A stretch of 52,344 bases of DNA from Clostridium tyrobutyricum DSM 2637 = ATCC 25755 = JCM 11008. GTDB taxonomy: Bacteria; Bacillota; Clostridia; Clostridiales; Clostridiaceae. Of this stretch, positions 18,321-27,918 are shown one piece after another (the stretch's first letter is position 1; every line of letters begins with the position of its first letter). The translations under genes were made by a program, and so were the position numbers. The DNA lies in NCBI RefSeq assembly GCF_000359585.1, contig NZ_APMH01000026.1, forward strand, positions 1 through 52,344. Reading direction: 5' to 3'. The notes beneath the pieces are model-generated. The model saw nothing but the letters and a program-made list of their open reading frames with translations. It was not told the origin of the DNA and searched no databases.

Positions 18321-18776
18321 ATGACAATATTCATAATAGTAATAGGATTGATAATAGACAGATTTACCAAGATATGGGCTATGAACAGTTTATCCAAAAT
18401 TTCTGAGATTACTATAATAAAGGATTTCTTTTCACTTTTATATATACAAAATAAAGGCGCAGCTTTTGGAATATTTCAGGATAAAACAATATTCTTAACT
18501 ATAGCATCCATAATTGTAATGATTTTTATAGTTTATTACATTATAAAAAATAAGCCTAAAAATAAGCTTGTAAAAATAAGTTTATCTCTTATAATAAGTG
18601 GCGCATTGGGAAATTTAATTGATAGAATAAAGTATAGATATGTTGTAGATTTTATATCGATACATTATAAGGAGATTTACTATTTCCCTATATTTAATTT
18701 TGCAGATGTTATGGTTGTAGTAGGTACTTTATTACTTGTATTATATTTGTTGAAGGAAGAAAAGCATGGAAACTAA
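18321..18776 (+). CDS. lspA: Lipoprotein signal peptidase (signal peptidase II)
   Basis: Membrane aspartyl protease that removes signal peptides from prolipoproteins at the lipobox. The 151-residue protein has four hydrophobic segments. Conserved blocks are the N-terminal VIGLIIDRFTKIW, NKGAAFGIF, SGALGNLIDRIKYRYVVDFI with the first catalytic aspartate, and FNFADVMVVVG with the second. ATG follows AGGAGGT. The end overlaps the next gene by 11 bp, as in the lspA-ylyB pair of B. subtilis. A likely substrate is the lipoprotein encoded at 25239. Confidence 0.96.
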   Translation: MTIFIIVIGLIIDRFTKIWAMNSLSKISEITIIKDFFSLLYIQNKGAAFGIFQDKTIFLTIASIIVMIFIVYYIIKNKPKNKLVKISLSLIISGALGNLIDRIKYRYVVDFISIHYKEIYYFPIFNFADVMVVVGTLLLVLYLLKEEKHGN

Positions 18777-19677
18777 AAAAATAGTATTTGATGAAAATAG
18801 GGATATAAGACTGGATTTGTTTCTGCATAAATATTTTCCTGATAAGTCCAGATCGCATATACAGAAATTAATAGGAGATGGATCCGTTCTTGTAAATAAT
18901 ATAGCAAGAAAAAATAATTATAAACTTAAATTTCAAGATGAGATTGTCATAAATATAAAGAAGCCTGTTAATTCAGGTATAGTTCCTGAAGACATACCAC
19001 TTGATATACTTTATGAGGATAGAGACGTAATAGTTGTAAATAAACCACAGGGAATGATTGTTCATCCTGCATCCTCTATCCAAAATGGTACACTTGTAAA
19101 TGCGCTTTTGGCACATTGTACTGATTTATCCGGCATAAACGGAATTACACGTCCAGGAATAGTTCATAGAATTGATAAAGGTACTTCGGGGATACTTGTA
19201 GTAGCTAAGAATGATTTTGCTCATAACAAGTTAGCTGAGCAGTTGAAAAATCATTCCATGACAAGGGAGTATATAGCTCTTGTAGAAGGGGTATTAAAAC
19301 AAGATTCTGGAACTATAGATGAGCCAATTGCAAGACATCCTAGAGATAAAATAAAGATGGCTGTAGTTCAAGGAGGTAAAAGAGCTGTTACCAATTATAA
19401 GATTATTGAAAGATTCAAGAATAATACTCTTGTTAAATGCATACTTGAAACTGGAAGAACCCATCAGATAAGAGTACATATGGCATATATAGGGCATCCA
19501 CTCGTAGGAGATCCTGTGTATGGGTATAAAAAACAGAAATTTAATTTAAATGGACAGCTCTTGCATGCAGAAAAACTTGGATTTATACATCCATCTACAG
19601 AAAAATATATTGAGTTTGAAACAGATTTACCACTATACTTTAAAAAAATAATAGATATCATGAAAAATAATAAATAA
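18766..19677 (+). CDS. RluD-family rRNA pseudouridine synthase
   Basis: Converts specific uridines in 23S rRNA to pseudouridine. The 303 residues comprise an N-terminal S4 domain (RLDLFLHKYFPDKSRSHIQKLIGDGSVLVNN) and a catalytic RluA/RluD domain with the aspartate in GIVHRIDKGTSGILVVAKN near residue 136. REYIALVEG, ETGRTHQIRVHMAYIGHPLVGDPVYG and LLHAEKLGFIHP follow. The start overlaps the end of lspA, with AAGGAAG upstream. It corresponds to YlyB of B. subtilis; the exact target uridine is not determinable. Confidence 0.93.
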   Translation: METKKIVFDENRDIRLDLFLHKYFPDKSRSHIQKLIGDGSVLVNNIARKNNYKLKFQDEIVINIKKPVNSGIVPEDIPLDILYEDRDVIVVNKPQGMIVHPASSIQNGTLVNALLAHCTDLSGINGITRPGIVHRIDKGTSGILVVAKNDFAHNKLAEQLKNHSMTREYIALVEGVLKQDSGTIDEPIARHPRDKIKMAVVQGGKRAVTNYKIIERFKNNTLVKCILETGRTHQIRVHMAYIGHPLVGDPVYGYKKQKFNLNGQLLHAEKLGFIHPSTEKYIEFETDLPLYFKKIIDIMKNNK

Positions 19678-19713
19678 ATACAGCCAACAGATTGTATCTG
19701 TTGGCTGTATTTT
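19678..19713. terminator. Bidirectional terminator between the rluD-like gene and xth
   Basis: A perfect 15-bp stem (ATACAGCCAACAGAT at 19678-19692, loop TGT, complement at 19696-19710), followed by TTTT on the plus strand. It sits between two convergent genes, so it probably terminates both. Confidence 0.85.
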
Positions 19714-20473
19714 AATCTAATTCAATCATAATTGGACAGTGATCAGATCCTTTTATATCTGTCAATATTTTAGCATCTTTAATTTGATCAATTAGATTAT
19801 TTGAAACAAAGTGATAATCTATTCTCCATCCAGCATTTCGTTCTCTGGCCTTAAATCTATAACTCCACCACGAATATTCAATTTTATCGGGATTTATATA
19901 TCTATATGTGTCAGTGTAACCATTTTGAATTAATTTGTCTAGCCACTTTCTTTCAATAGGTAAAAATCCTGAATTCCTAGAATTTGATTTTGCATTTTTT
20001 ATATCCATTTCAGTATGTGCCGTGTTATAATCACCGCATATTATGAGTTTTTTATTTATATTTACAAGCTTGTTGCAATAATCCAGGATGGCATCATAAA
20101 AATCCAATTTATATTGTAATCTATTATCGTTCATCTGGCCATTTGGAAAGTATATGTTTAATATAGTGAAATTTTTGAATTCCAGTATGAGTATTCTTCC
20201 TTCTGTATCAAATTTTTGAATCCCTATACCATGTTTAACTGACAATGGTTTTAATTTGGTATAAATTGCAGTACCACTATAGCCTTTTTTTTCAGCAAAA
20301 CTAAAATATGAATAATAGCCATCTATGCACTTTAATTTTTCATCCAGATTGTTTTCTTGAAGTTTGGTTTCTTGTATACACAATATATCTGGATTTTCAT
20401 CATCTATCCATTGAAAGAAATTTTTTTTTGAAATTGCCCTTAATCCATTTACATTCCAAGAGTATATTTTCAT
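19712..20473 (-). CDS. xth: Exodeoxyribonuclease III (AP endonuclease)
   Basis: Mg-dependent endonuclease/exonuclease/phosphatase-fold enzyme that cuts at abasic sites in base excision repair. The 253 residues contain the metal and catalytic motifs SWNVNGLRA (residue 5 on), CIQETKLQ, GYSGTAIYTK, ICGDYNTAHTEMDI, WSYRFKARERNAGWRIDYHFVS and the terminal SDHCPIMIEL. The ATG at 20471-20473 has GGAGATG upstream. It starts 29 bp after uraA on the same strand and may be read from the pyrR promoter. Confidence 0.95.
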   Translation of the reverse strand: MKIYSWNVNGLRAISKKNFFQWIDDENPDILCIQETKLQENNLDEKLKCIDGYYSYFSFAEKKGYSGTAIYTKLKPLSVKHGIGIQKFDTEGRILILEFKNFTILNIYFPNGQMNDNRLQYKLDFYDAILDYCNKLVNINKKLIICGDYNTAHTEMDIKNAKSNSRNSGFLPIERKWLDKLIQNGYTDTYRYINPDKIEYSWWSYRFKARERNAGWRIDYHFVSNNLIDQIKDAKILTDIKGSDHCPIMIELD

Positions 20474-20502
20474 ATGTACGGTTCATCTCCATATACAAAC
20501 TG

Positions 20503-21801
20503 CTATATTGATTTTGAATCTTCCAATTCAGAAGCACTGTTTTTAGGAAGTATGAGATTTAATATTATTCCAATAATTGTTGCTAAAGCAACGCCGGATA
20601 TTTCAACTGGTGATCCTCCTAAATTAAATTTTAAGGAAGCACCTCCAATCCCTATGACTATTATAACAGAAGCAAGTATTAAATTCCTGTTTTTGCTGAA
20701 ATCTATTTTATCCTCTACAAATATTCTAAAACCTGAAGATGCTATTATTCCGAATAAAAGTATGCTTACTCCACCTATTACAGGCATAGGCATATTTTCA
20801 ATTAATGAGGATATAGGACCCATAAATGATAGGATTATTGCTATTATTGCAGCTCCTCCTATAACCCAGACACTGTAAACCTTAGTTATAGCCATAACAC
20901 CGATGTTTTCTCCATAAGTTGTGTTTGGAGGTCCTCCTGCAAAACCTGCAAATATGGTAGCTACTCCATCTCCGAGTATTGATCTGTGGAGGCCAGGATC
21001 TTTTGTAAAATCTCTTCCTACTACATTATTTGTTACATAAATATGACCTACATGTTCAGCCAAAGTTACAAAGGAGATAGGAGCCATGAGCATCATAGCA
21101 TTTATATTGAACTTTGGAGTCATAAAAGGCGGTAATTTAAATAATTTAGTAGTAATTATGCTATGAAATGTTTGTTCAGGCAATACTCCTAAAACTATGG
21201 CAGATATATATCCTACGATTATAGCTATTAGTATAGGGATTATTCCCAAGAAACCTTTAAAATACATACTTCCAAGCACACCTACAGCAAGTGTTATTAT
21301 AGATACAGTCATCCAGGACCATCTAGGTACATTTTTCAACTGATCTGTAGTAAAGTTTGGATTAAAGCCTGCCCAGTTTATGGCTGTACTTGCAAGCCCA
21401 AGCCCTATTACTATAACTATGGAACCCACGACTACAGGTGGAAGTGCCTTATTTAGCCAGTTTATTCCACAAAGTTTTATTATTATTGATACTATTATGT
21501 ATACACATCCTGCTGCTATTACACCTGACAGCATTGCTTGAGAACCATAATTTTTGGATGCTACAAGCATAGGTGCTATAAATGCGAAAGAAGAGCCTAT
21601 GTATGCTGGAAGCTTAGCTTTTGTACATATTATGTATAGTAGTGTTCCAACTCCACTGCAGAATAGTGCTATTGCAGGACTCATTCCAGTTAATATAGGA
21701 ACAAGTATTGTAGCTCCTACCATGGCAAAAAGATGTTGAAAACTTAATGGTATTGTAATTCCTATAGGTAATTTGTCTTCTACATCAACTATTTTTTTCA
21801 T
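20503..21801 (-). CDS. uraA: Uracil permease (NCS2/NAT family)
   Basis: Proton-coupled uracil importer. About 432 residues with some 12-14 transmembrane helices. Signatures include LSFQHLFAMVGATILVPILTG near the start, SFVTLAEHVGHI with the substrate-binding glutamate region, and the NAT motif GPPNTTYGENIGVMAIT. ATG 21801 is chosen because AAGGAG lies upstream; the frame extends to 21855 across the end of pyrR. Position after pyrR and its attenuator indicates pyrimidine control, and supports uracil rather than xanthine as substrate. Confidence 0.93.
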   Translation of the reverse strand: MKKIVDVEDKLPIGITIPLSFQHLFAMVGATILVPILTGMSPAIALFCSGVGTLLYIICTKAKLPAYIGSSFAFIAPMLVASKNYGSQAMLSGVIAAGCVYIIVSIIIKLCGINWLNKALPPVVVGSIVIVIGLGLASTAINWAGFNPNFTTDQLKNVPRWSWMTVSIITLAVGVLGSMYFKGFLGIIPILIAIIVGYISAIVLGVLPEQTFHSIITTKLFKLPPFMTPKFNINAMMLMAPISFVTLAEHVGHIYVTNNVVGRDFTKDPGLHRSILGDGVATIFAGFAGGPPNTTYGENIGVMAITKVYSVWVIGGAAIIAIILSFMGPISSLIENMPMPVIGGVSILLFGIIASSGFRIFVEDKIDFSKNRNLILASVIIVIGIGGASLKFNLGGSPVEISGVALATIIGIILNLILPKNSASELEDSKSI

Positions 21802-21817
21802 ATGTTTAGTATACTCC

Positions 21818-22378
<561 letters not shown>

Positions 22379-22391
22379 TCATCATATATTG

Positions 22392-22477
22392 TAAATAAAA
22401 AATGTCCCCCATGGTATTGAAGGACATAGCAATAACGTTCAAAAATACCTTATGACCTCACTGGACCATTTTAAAGG
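22392..22477 (-). promoter_or_regulatory. PyrR-dependent transcription attenuator
   Basis: Read on the minus strand. The binding hairpin (22448-22477) has loop GGTCCAGTGAGGTC, which fits the PyrR consensus ARUCCNGNGAGGYU except at its ends, closed by CCTT/AAGG and ATG/CAT. The antiterminator would pair GGTATT (22444-22449) with AATACC (22413-22418). A terminator pairs ATGTCC (22422-22427) with GGACAT (22402-22407) and ends in TTTTTTATT. The GG of the anti-antiterminator stem is shared with the antiterminator, as in the known mechanism. It controls pyrR-uraA and perhaps xth. Confidence 0.85.
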
Positions 22478-22496
22478 ATATATAAATTTCTAGTAT

Positions 22497-22525
22497 AGTA
22501 TATACTATATTGCAATCAATTTCAA
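22497..22525 (-). promoter_or_regulatory. Sigma-A promoter for pyrR-uraA
   Basis: The minus strand carries -35 TTGAAA (22520-22525), a 17-bp spacer and -10 TATACT (22497-22502). It lies just after the rqcH stop and upstream of the PyrR leader. Confidence 0.8.
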
Positions 22526-22533
22526 GAAATTAT

Positions 22534-24270
22534 TTATTGTAACTGCTTAATATCAGGTTTTACAGGATCTACATATATGGTCTTATTTGTATAATAGATT
22601 ACCATACCAGGTTTTGAACCATTTGGTTTGTGTACGTTTTTTACATTAGTATAATCTACTGCCACCTTAGATGAATTTCTCGCTTTGCTGTAATATGCAG
22701 AAAGTGCGGCAGCTTCTTCTAAAGTACTATCAGGAACATTTCCAAAGTTTTTAACTATTACATGGGAGCCTGGAACCTTTTTTGTATGAAGCCATATATC
22801 TCTCTTTTCTGCAAATTTTAAAGTTAAATTGTCATTTTGCAAATTATTTTTACCTACATATATTTCAACGCCATCACTTGATATGAATTTCATAGGCTTA
22901 GATGGTTTGGAATTCTTGGATTTGGATGACTTTTTAAATCGTATATATCTACTTTCCATTAATTCTCTCTTTATTTCCTCTATATCTTCATAGCTGTCTG
23001 CATTTTTTATATTTGAGGAAACTGAATTTAAATATTCTAATTCTTTTTCCGTAAGAGAAAGTTGTTCTGCTGCAGCTTTTTCTGTTTTCTTTAGCTTATT
23101 GTACTTTTTAAAATATTTTTGTATATTTTCAGAAGGGGTTTTATTTTCATCTAGTTTTATGTCTACATATTCTAGTTTATCACTGTAGAAATTTTGTATA
23201 TGTGCGAAACTATCGCCTTTTTTTATTGCATATATATTAGAAGTTAACAACTCACCTATTATTTTATATTTGTCTTTTTCACCAGATTTTTTTAGATCAT
23301 TCATAAGAATCTTTTTCTTTTTTTCACATCGTTCTAAATTGACGTTTATTAATTTTTGAAGATCAGAACTCTTGCTATTTAATCTGTCAGCCTTATCCTT
23401 TTCAAAATAGAACTCTTCAAGAAGCTTGGATGGAGATTCATATATTTTGTATTCAGAATTATATACATATGTTAATTTCAAACAATAAAAATCTTTTATT
23501 CTATTGTTTTTTAAATATGAACTAAAGTGAAATTTATTGTCAATAATTTGTTCAAATGTTCTTTTGGAGAAATCAAGCATATAATCAATCCAGTTTTTAG
23601 CATAGTCACTATATTGGTTGATAAATTTCATGTATAGTTCTTTGGAGAATATACCACTTACTCCAGTAAAAATGTTTGAAAAAATCTTATCATCCAATAC
23701 AAGTGAGTTTTTTTGAATAAATTGTTCTAAATTGTTTTTATCATAGTTTAGAGGATTTAATTTATTTGAATTTGGAGGAAATACATATTCTATGCCGGGA
23801 TATATGGACCTAATCGAATTTATCTCACGAGTAAGATGTTTTATACTATCCATAATTAAATTATCCCTTTTTCTTATAAGAGTTATGTTGCTGTGCCTTC
23901 CCATAATTTCAACTGCTAATGTGTATATGCTGTTGAATCCCATTTCATCTGAACTTTCAAAATCCATAAAAAGTATTCTGTCAGTATCTAATTGCCTTAT
24001 ATTTATTAGACGTGCTGAACTTATATGTTTTCTAAGAACCATGCAGAACATAGGTGCCTTTTTAGGATTGATTTTATTTATTTCAGTGAGATGTATTTTA
24101 GGATAAACAGAACTTGAACTTATTAAAAGTTTGTGATTTTTTCTATTGTTTTTTATAGTTAGAACTATTTCATCCTTTTCTGGTTGATTTATTTTTTCAA
24201 CTTTACCACCAACTAAAGTAGTTCTCAACTCATTTAGTATGCTATATATATAAATACCGTCTAAAGCCAT
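22534..24270 (-). CDS. rqcH: RqcH / NFACT family ribosome quality-control protein (Rqc2 homologue)
   Basis: Binds obstructed 50S subunits and recruits tRNA-Ala to add C-terminal alanine tails to stalled peptides. About 578 residues. It has the NFACT-N domain, with LDTDRILFMDFES holding the DR pair near residue 100 and EIMGRHSNITLI. A helical coiled coil follows (about 285-440, VNLERCEKKKKILMNDLKK, KKYNKLKKTEKAAAEQLSLTEKELEYL). The C-terminal NFACT-R domain contains DIWLHTKKVPGSHVIVKN. Older annotation calls such proteins fibronectin-binding; no signal peptide is present, so a cytoplasmic role is more likely. ATG 24270 gives the family start MALDGIYIYS with AAAGG upstream. Confidence 0.94.
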   Translation of the reverse strand: MALDGIYIYSILNELRTTLVGGKVEKINQPEKDEIVLTIKNNRKNHKLLISSSSVYPKIHLTEINKINPKKAPMFCMVLRKHISSARLINIRQLDTDRILFMDFESSDEMGFNSIYTLAVEIMGRHSNITLIRKRDNLIMDSIKHLTREINSIRSIYPGIEYVFPPNSNKLNPLNYDKNNLEQFIQKNSLVLDDKIFSNIFTGVSGIFSKELYMKFINQYSDYAKNWIDYMLDFSKRTFEQIIDNKFHFSSYLKNNRIKDFYCLKLTYVYNSEYKIYESPSKLLEEFYFEKDKADRLNSKSSDLQKLINVNLERCEKKKKILMNDLKKSGEKDKYKIIGELLTSNIYAIKKGDSFAHIQNFYSDKLEYVDIKLDENKTPSENIQKYFKKYNKLKKTEKAAAEQLSLTEKELEYLNSVSSNIKNADSYEDIEEIKRELMESRYIRFKKSSKSKNSKPSKPMKFISSDGVEIYVGKNNLQNDNLTLKFAEKRDIWLHTKKVPGSHVIVKNFGNVPDSTLEEAAALSAYYSKARNSSKVAVDYTNVKNVHKPNGSKPGMVIYYTNKTIYVDPVKPDIKQLQ

Positions 24271-24347
24271 ATATTTCATCCTTTCATATCTGTATATTTA
24301 TAAATTATATCATTTTAAATTTTTAAAATAAAGTTATTATAAACTTA

Positions 24348-24376
24348 TTGATAAAAGGTGACTACAGTAGTAAACT
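24348..24376 (+). promoter_or_regulatory. Probable sigma-A promoter for dapF
   Basis: -35 TTGATA (24348-24353), 17-bp spacer, -10 TAAACT (24371-24376), 41 bp before the dapF start. The -10 is imperfect. Confidence 0.45.
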
Positions 24377-24417
24377 TAAACCAAATAAAATTTTGAGGAA
24401 GGGTGAAAATTAAATAT

Positions 24418-25239
24418 ATGAAATTTACTAAAATTCAAGGCAGCGGGAATGATTTCATAATAATTGATGATAGAGAAAATAAATTTTTAGGAAAGGAGGA
24501 AAAGCTTGCAGTAAAACTTTGTGATAGACATTTTGGAATTGGTGCAGATGGTATTTTATTAATAAGAAAAAGTAAGCTGGCATTAATTGAAATGGTAATA
24601 ATTAATTCTGATGGTTCTTATGCAGCTATGTGTGGAAATGGTATAAGATGCTTTGCAAAATATGTTTTCGATGAGGGAATAATAAAAGATAATCCTTTGA
24701 AAATTCAAACCGGAGATGGAATAAAAGAAGCGTTTTTCACATTAAAGGATGGAATAGTGGACAAAGTTACCATAAATATGGGAGCACCTTCCTTTAAGCC
24801 GCAAGATATACCGGCAAATTGCAGTGAAGAAATAATAGACAAAAAAGTAAATATAGATGGTAAACAGTATTCCATTACAACTATGCTTATGGGAGTGCCT
24901 CATACAATAGTATTTGGAAAATTAAAAAATTATGATGTATTGGAAGGAAGAGTTATTGAAAAATATGGCCTTTTTCCAGAAGGTAGTAATGTGAATTTTT
25001 GTGAAGTGATTGATGATAAAAATATCAAGATAAAAACTTGGGAAAGAGGTGCAGGGGCAACTCTTGCATGTGGTACTGGATGTTGTGCATCGGCAATTGC
25101 ATCAAACAAGTTGGGATTTACAGGTAATAAGGTTTTAGTTAAAGCACCTGGAGGCAAACTATTAATTGAGATAAAAGATGACGGGATTTTTATGACCGGT
25201 TCTGCAGTTATTTCTTTTAAAGGGGAATGCAAAATGTAA
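24418..25239 (+). CDS. dapF: Diaminopimelate epimerase DapF
   Basis: Interconverts LL- and meso-diaminopimelate by a two-cysteine acid/base mechanism, supplying lysine synthesis and the meso-DAP used by MurE. About 273 residues. It has the N-terminal TKIQGSGNDFIIID, the first catalytic cysteine in MCGNGIRCFAKY near 75, GVPHTIVF, ERGAGATLACGTGCCASAI with the second catalytic cysteine, and VKAPGGKLLIEI. ATG 24418 gives the conserved start; an upstream GTG at 24403 overlaps the GAGGAAGGGTG ribosome site. Confidence 0.96.
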   Translation: MKFTKIQGSGNDFIIIDDRENKFLGKEEKLAVKLCDRHFGIGADGILLIRKSKLALIEMVIINSDGSYAAMCGNGIRCFAKYVFDEGIIKDNPLKIQTGDGIKEAFFTLKDGIVDKVTINMGAPSFKPQDIPANCSEEIIDKKVNIDGKQYSITTMLMGVPHTIVFGKLKNYDVLEGRVIEKYGLFPEGSNVNFCEVIDDKNIKIKTWERGAGATLACGTGCCASAIASNKLGFTGNKVLVKAPGGKLLIEIKDDGIFMTGSAVISFKGECKM

Positions 25240-26300
25240 TGAAAGACTTTGTAAAGAATATGCTTTTAATAATTGTATTTTTTGCGGTGTTGATATTGGT
25301 TGGCTGTGGAGTCAAAAAGGAAGAAATTGATAAATTTTCAGTGCCTAAATATTCTAATGTAATTGTACTGGAAAGTAATAAAGGTAAAAAGAGAATTTTT
25401 AATATAGAAAATGATGCATTAAACGAAAATAATTCTTATGTGGATATATTGGATTTAAACTATAATTTGTCAAAATCTGTTTATGTATATTTATTGAGTA
25501 AAAAAGGTAATGAAAATAAAATTCAAATAATTAACAAAAATTCTAAAATAGAATTAAATGATTTTTTTTCTGCATCTGATATAAAATTAAATCAATCTGG
25601 AGATAAAATTGCTTTTAGAATTTATAAAACAGATTCTACATCCAGTGCACAGGGAATGAAAATATATGATATAAAAAATAATAAATATATAAATTTAAAA
25701 TCTAATGTACTGGTCTCAGGTAATCTATATGCATGGTTGGATGAAAATAGAATAATTTATTATGGTAGTAAGGCAGGAGAAAAAAATTCTACTAAAATAT
25801 ATGCATACAATATAGAGAATAATAAAGAAAGTCAGTATTATGACAATATAAATGGATATTGCATGTATGTTTTTCCTGTAAATAATAATATATTGTATGT
25901 ATCAGGAATTGGAGATAATCAATTTCTTTATTACTATGACAAGACTAATAATACTACCAGGGTTTTAGACAAAAATATAACAGGAATATACAAATCTATA
26001 AAAGATGATAAAAGAAAAAAGATATTTTTTATAGCTAAACAGAGAAATAATGTATGTGCATTATATGAATTCTCTTATGAAAATCTTACTTTAAACAGGA
26101 TTACTTATGATTTTCCTAAATTTATAGGCGCATCTTATGGAATTGCAGAAGATAGAGATGAAAATATTTATTTTACAGGTTATGATACTGAGGAAAATGA
26201 AAACAATATGGATGTCTATATGTATAATATAAAACAAAAGTCTATAAATCTTTTATCTAATCATGAGTCTTTATATAAAATATATGGAAGTGAAAACTAG
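25239..26300 (+). CDS. Putative lipoprotein with beta-propeller-like sequence
   Basis: I do not recognise a specific family. The N-terminus is a lipoprotein signal: basic residues, the hydrophobic run MLLIIVFFAVLILV and the lipobox LVGC, so it should be anchored to the outer membrane leaflet after LspA cleavage. The roughly 330-residue mature part is rich in Asn, Lys, Tyr and Ile. It contains recurring IYAYNIENN, YDIKNNKYINL and VYMYNIKQKS segments that look like blades of a beta-propeller (TolB/WD-like). It starts at the TAATG overlap with dapF (ATG 25239; ATG 25227 is nearer the AAAGGGG site but too close). Function unknown. Confidence 0.75.
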   Translation: MKDFVKNMLLIIVFFAVLILVGCGVKKEEIDKFSVPKYSNVIVLESNKGKKRIFNIENDALNENNSYVDILDLNYNLSKSVYVYLLSKKGNENKIQIINKNSKIELNDFFSASDIKLNQSGDKIAFRIYKTDSTSSAQGMKIYDIKNNKYINLKSNVLVSGNLYAWLDENRIIYYGSKAGEKNSTKIYAYNIENNKESQYYDNINGYCMYVFPVNNNILYVSGIGDNQFLYYYDKTNNTTRVLDKNITGIYKSIKDDKRKKIFFIAKQRNNVCALYEFSYENLTLNRITYDFPKFIGASYGIAEDRDENIYFTGYDTEENENNMDVYMYNIKQKSINLLSNHESLYKIYGSEN

Positions 26301-26318
26301 TTGTATTGTTATGAAATA

Positions 26319-26346
26319 GAGCTGTCTCAAAATTTTGAGACAGCTC
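26319..26346. terminator. Palindromic terminator-like hairpin after the lipoprotein gene
   Basis: GAGCTGTCTCAAAA followed directly by its exact complement gives a 14-bp perfect palindrome. The downstream T content is low (TTACGATCTT), so efficiency is uncertain, but its place between two units fits a terminator. Confidence 0.6.
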
Positions 26347-26434
26347 TTACGATCTTAATAATTTCAATATAGAAAATATACAGATTATTTATAAAAATCT
26401 AAAATAAGAATAAAATTATGTTTAAAAATCAGTT

Positions 26435-26463
26435 TTGTGGAAATAATGTTAGATACATATAGT
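26435..26463 (+). promoter_or_regulatory. Possible promoter of the pilus operon
   Basis: -35-like TTGTGG (26435-26440), 17-bp spacer, -10 TATAGT (26458-26463), just upstream of the pilB ribosome site. The -35 matches only in its first three bases. Confidence 0.4.
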
Positions 26464-26485
26464 ATATAAAAAGAGGTGAATGTTT

Positions 26486-27889
26486 TTGGAGTGCAAAGAA
26501 ACTGAAAATTTAGATTTGCCAAATATTAAATTTGATACGAAATTGATAGGAATGATACCAGAAGAAATAGCAAGAGAAAATTGTGTTTTAGTATTTAAAA
26601 AATTTGAAGATAAAGTGTATGCAGCTGTAGATAAAATTCCTGATTTTCAAGTTGTAGAAAAATTAAAATTTATTTTAAAAAAGAATATAGTTTTTTTCAA
26701 GGCAAAACGAAAATATATTTTAAGACTCATAGAAAGATATTATTGTAAAGAAAGAATAAAGTATGTTAATCAAAATTATGAATTTATAGACAGAAACAGA
26801 CAAAAAGAATATGAGGTTGAAGTATCAGATTCTCCCGTAGTAAAGACAGCAAATCATATAATTGACAGAGCAATAGAGGATAGGGCAAGTGATATCCATA
26901 TAGAACCATTTCAGTATAGTATAAATGTAAGATTTAGAATAGATGGAGTAATATATGAGTATATAAAGATGCCTAATAAGATATATCCTCTTATATGTAC
27001 TAGAATTAAAATAATGTCGGATTTGGATATAGCAGAGAGGAGAATTCCCCAAGATGGCAATATAAAATACACTAAGGATGGAAAAGATTACAATATAAGG
27101 GTATCTACTATTCCAACCATATATGGAGAAAAATTTGTTCTTAGAATATTATACAAAGGCAGCAATATGAAGCAGCTTTCTAAATTGGGATTTCTCGAAA
27201 ATGATATAATAAAAATACAAAATATGATAAATTATCCAAATGGAATACTTCTTGTTATAGGTCCAACCGGAGTAGGTAAAACAACTACGCTTTATTCACT
27301 TATGGATAATTTTAATAGATATGAAAAGAATATAGTAACCATAGAAGATCCAGTAGAGTATACAATGGATGGTATAAACCAGATCAATGTAAATAACAAA
27401 ATAAATTTTGGATTTGCAAATGTGCTGAGAAGCGTGCTTCGTCAGGATCCCGATATTATAATGATTGGGGAAATAAGGGATGAAGAAACTGCGAATATAG
27501 CAATTAGAGCAGCTATAACAGGACATTTAGTTCTTAGTACTCTTCATACCAATGATTCACATGAAGTAATATTAAGACTTGAGAATATGGGCATTCCATC
27601 ATATCTAATAAAAGATTCTTTAATAGGAGTAATATCACAGAGATTGGTTAGAAAGCTTTGTCCACACTGCATGAAAAAAAGTAATGAAGATTCAAAAAGT
27701 GAAATCATATATGAAAGTAATGGATGTGAAAAATGTAATTATACAGGATATATGGGCAGGACAGTAACATATGAAATAAATTTTATTAAGAATAATGATA
27801 AGGATACATGTTCAATTAAAGAAAATTCCATAAATTTAGTAAAGCGAGGAATTACCACTTATGCTGAAATTGACAAGTTAAATCTTTAA
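26486..27889 (+). CDS. pilB: Type IV pilus assembly / type II secretion ATPase (PilB/GspE)
   Basis: Hexameric cytoplasmic motor that drives pilin polymerisation. About 467 residues. It has a short N-terminal MshEN-like domain (to about 120), the signature DRASDIHIEPF, the Walker A motif GPTGVGKTTT at about 259-268, the Asp box EDPVEYTMDGINQI, the Walker B segment RQDPDIIMIGEIRDEETA, and the His box GHLVLSTLHTND. The zinc tetracysteine motif CPHC...CEKC is near 395-420. The tetracysteine and N-terminal domain favour PilB/GspE over ComGA, which lacks them. Its C-terminus is shorter than usual. TTG 26486 is chosen because AGAGGTG lies 7 bp upstream; ATG 26480 is too close. Confidence 0.92.
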   Translation: MECKETENLDLPNIKFDTKLIGMIPEEIARENCVLVFKKFEDKVYAAVDKIPDFQVVEKLKFILKKNIVFFKAKRKYILRLIERYYCKERIKYVNQNYEFIDRNRQKEYEVEVSDSPVVKTANHIIDRAIEDRASDIHIEPFQYSINVRFRIDGVIYEYIKMPNKIYPLICTRIKIMSDLDIAERRIPQDGNIKYTKDGKDYNIRVSTIPTIYGEKFVLRILYKGSNMKQLSKLGFLENDIIKIQNMINYPNGILLVIGPTGVGKTTTLYSLMDNFNRYEKNIVTIEDPVEYTMDGINQINVNNKINFGFANVLRSVLRQDPDIIMIGEIRDEETANIAIRAAITGHLVLSTLHTNDSHEVILRLENMGIPSYLIKDSLIGVISQRLVRKLCPHCMKKSNEDSKSEIIYESNGCEKCNYTGYMGRTVTYEINFIKNNDKDTCSIKENSINLVKRGITTYAEIDKLNL

Positions 27890-27918
27890 TTATATAAAAT
27901 ACAAATGAAAGGATATGT

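Noticed and set aside
26319-26346. Perfect 14-bp palindrome considered as a mobile-element end
   Set aside because: No second copy, no transposase fragment and no target duplication nearby; a terminator is the simpler explanation.
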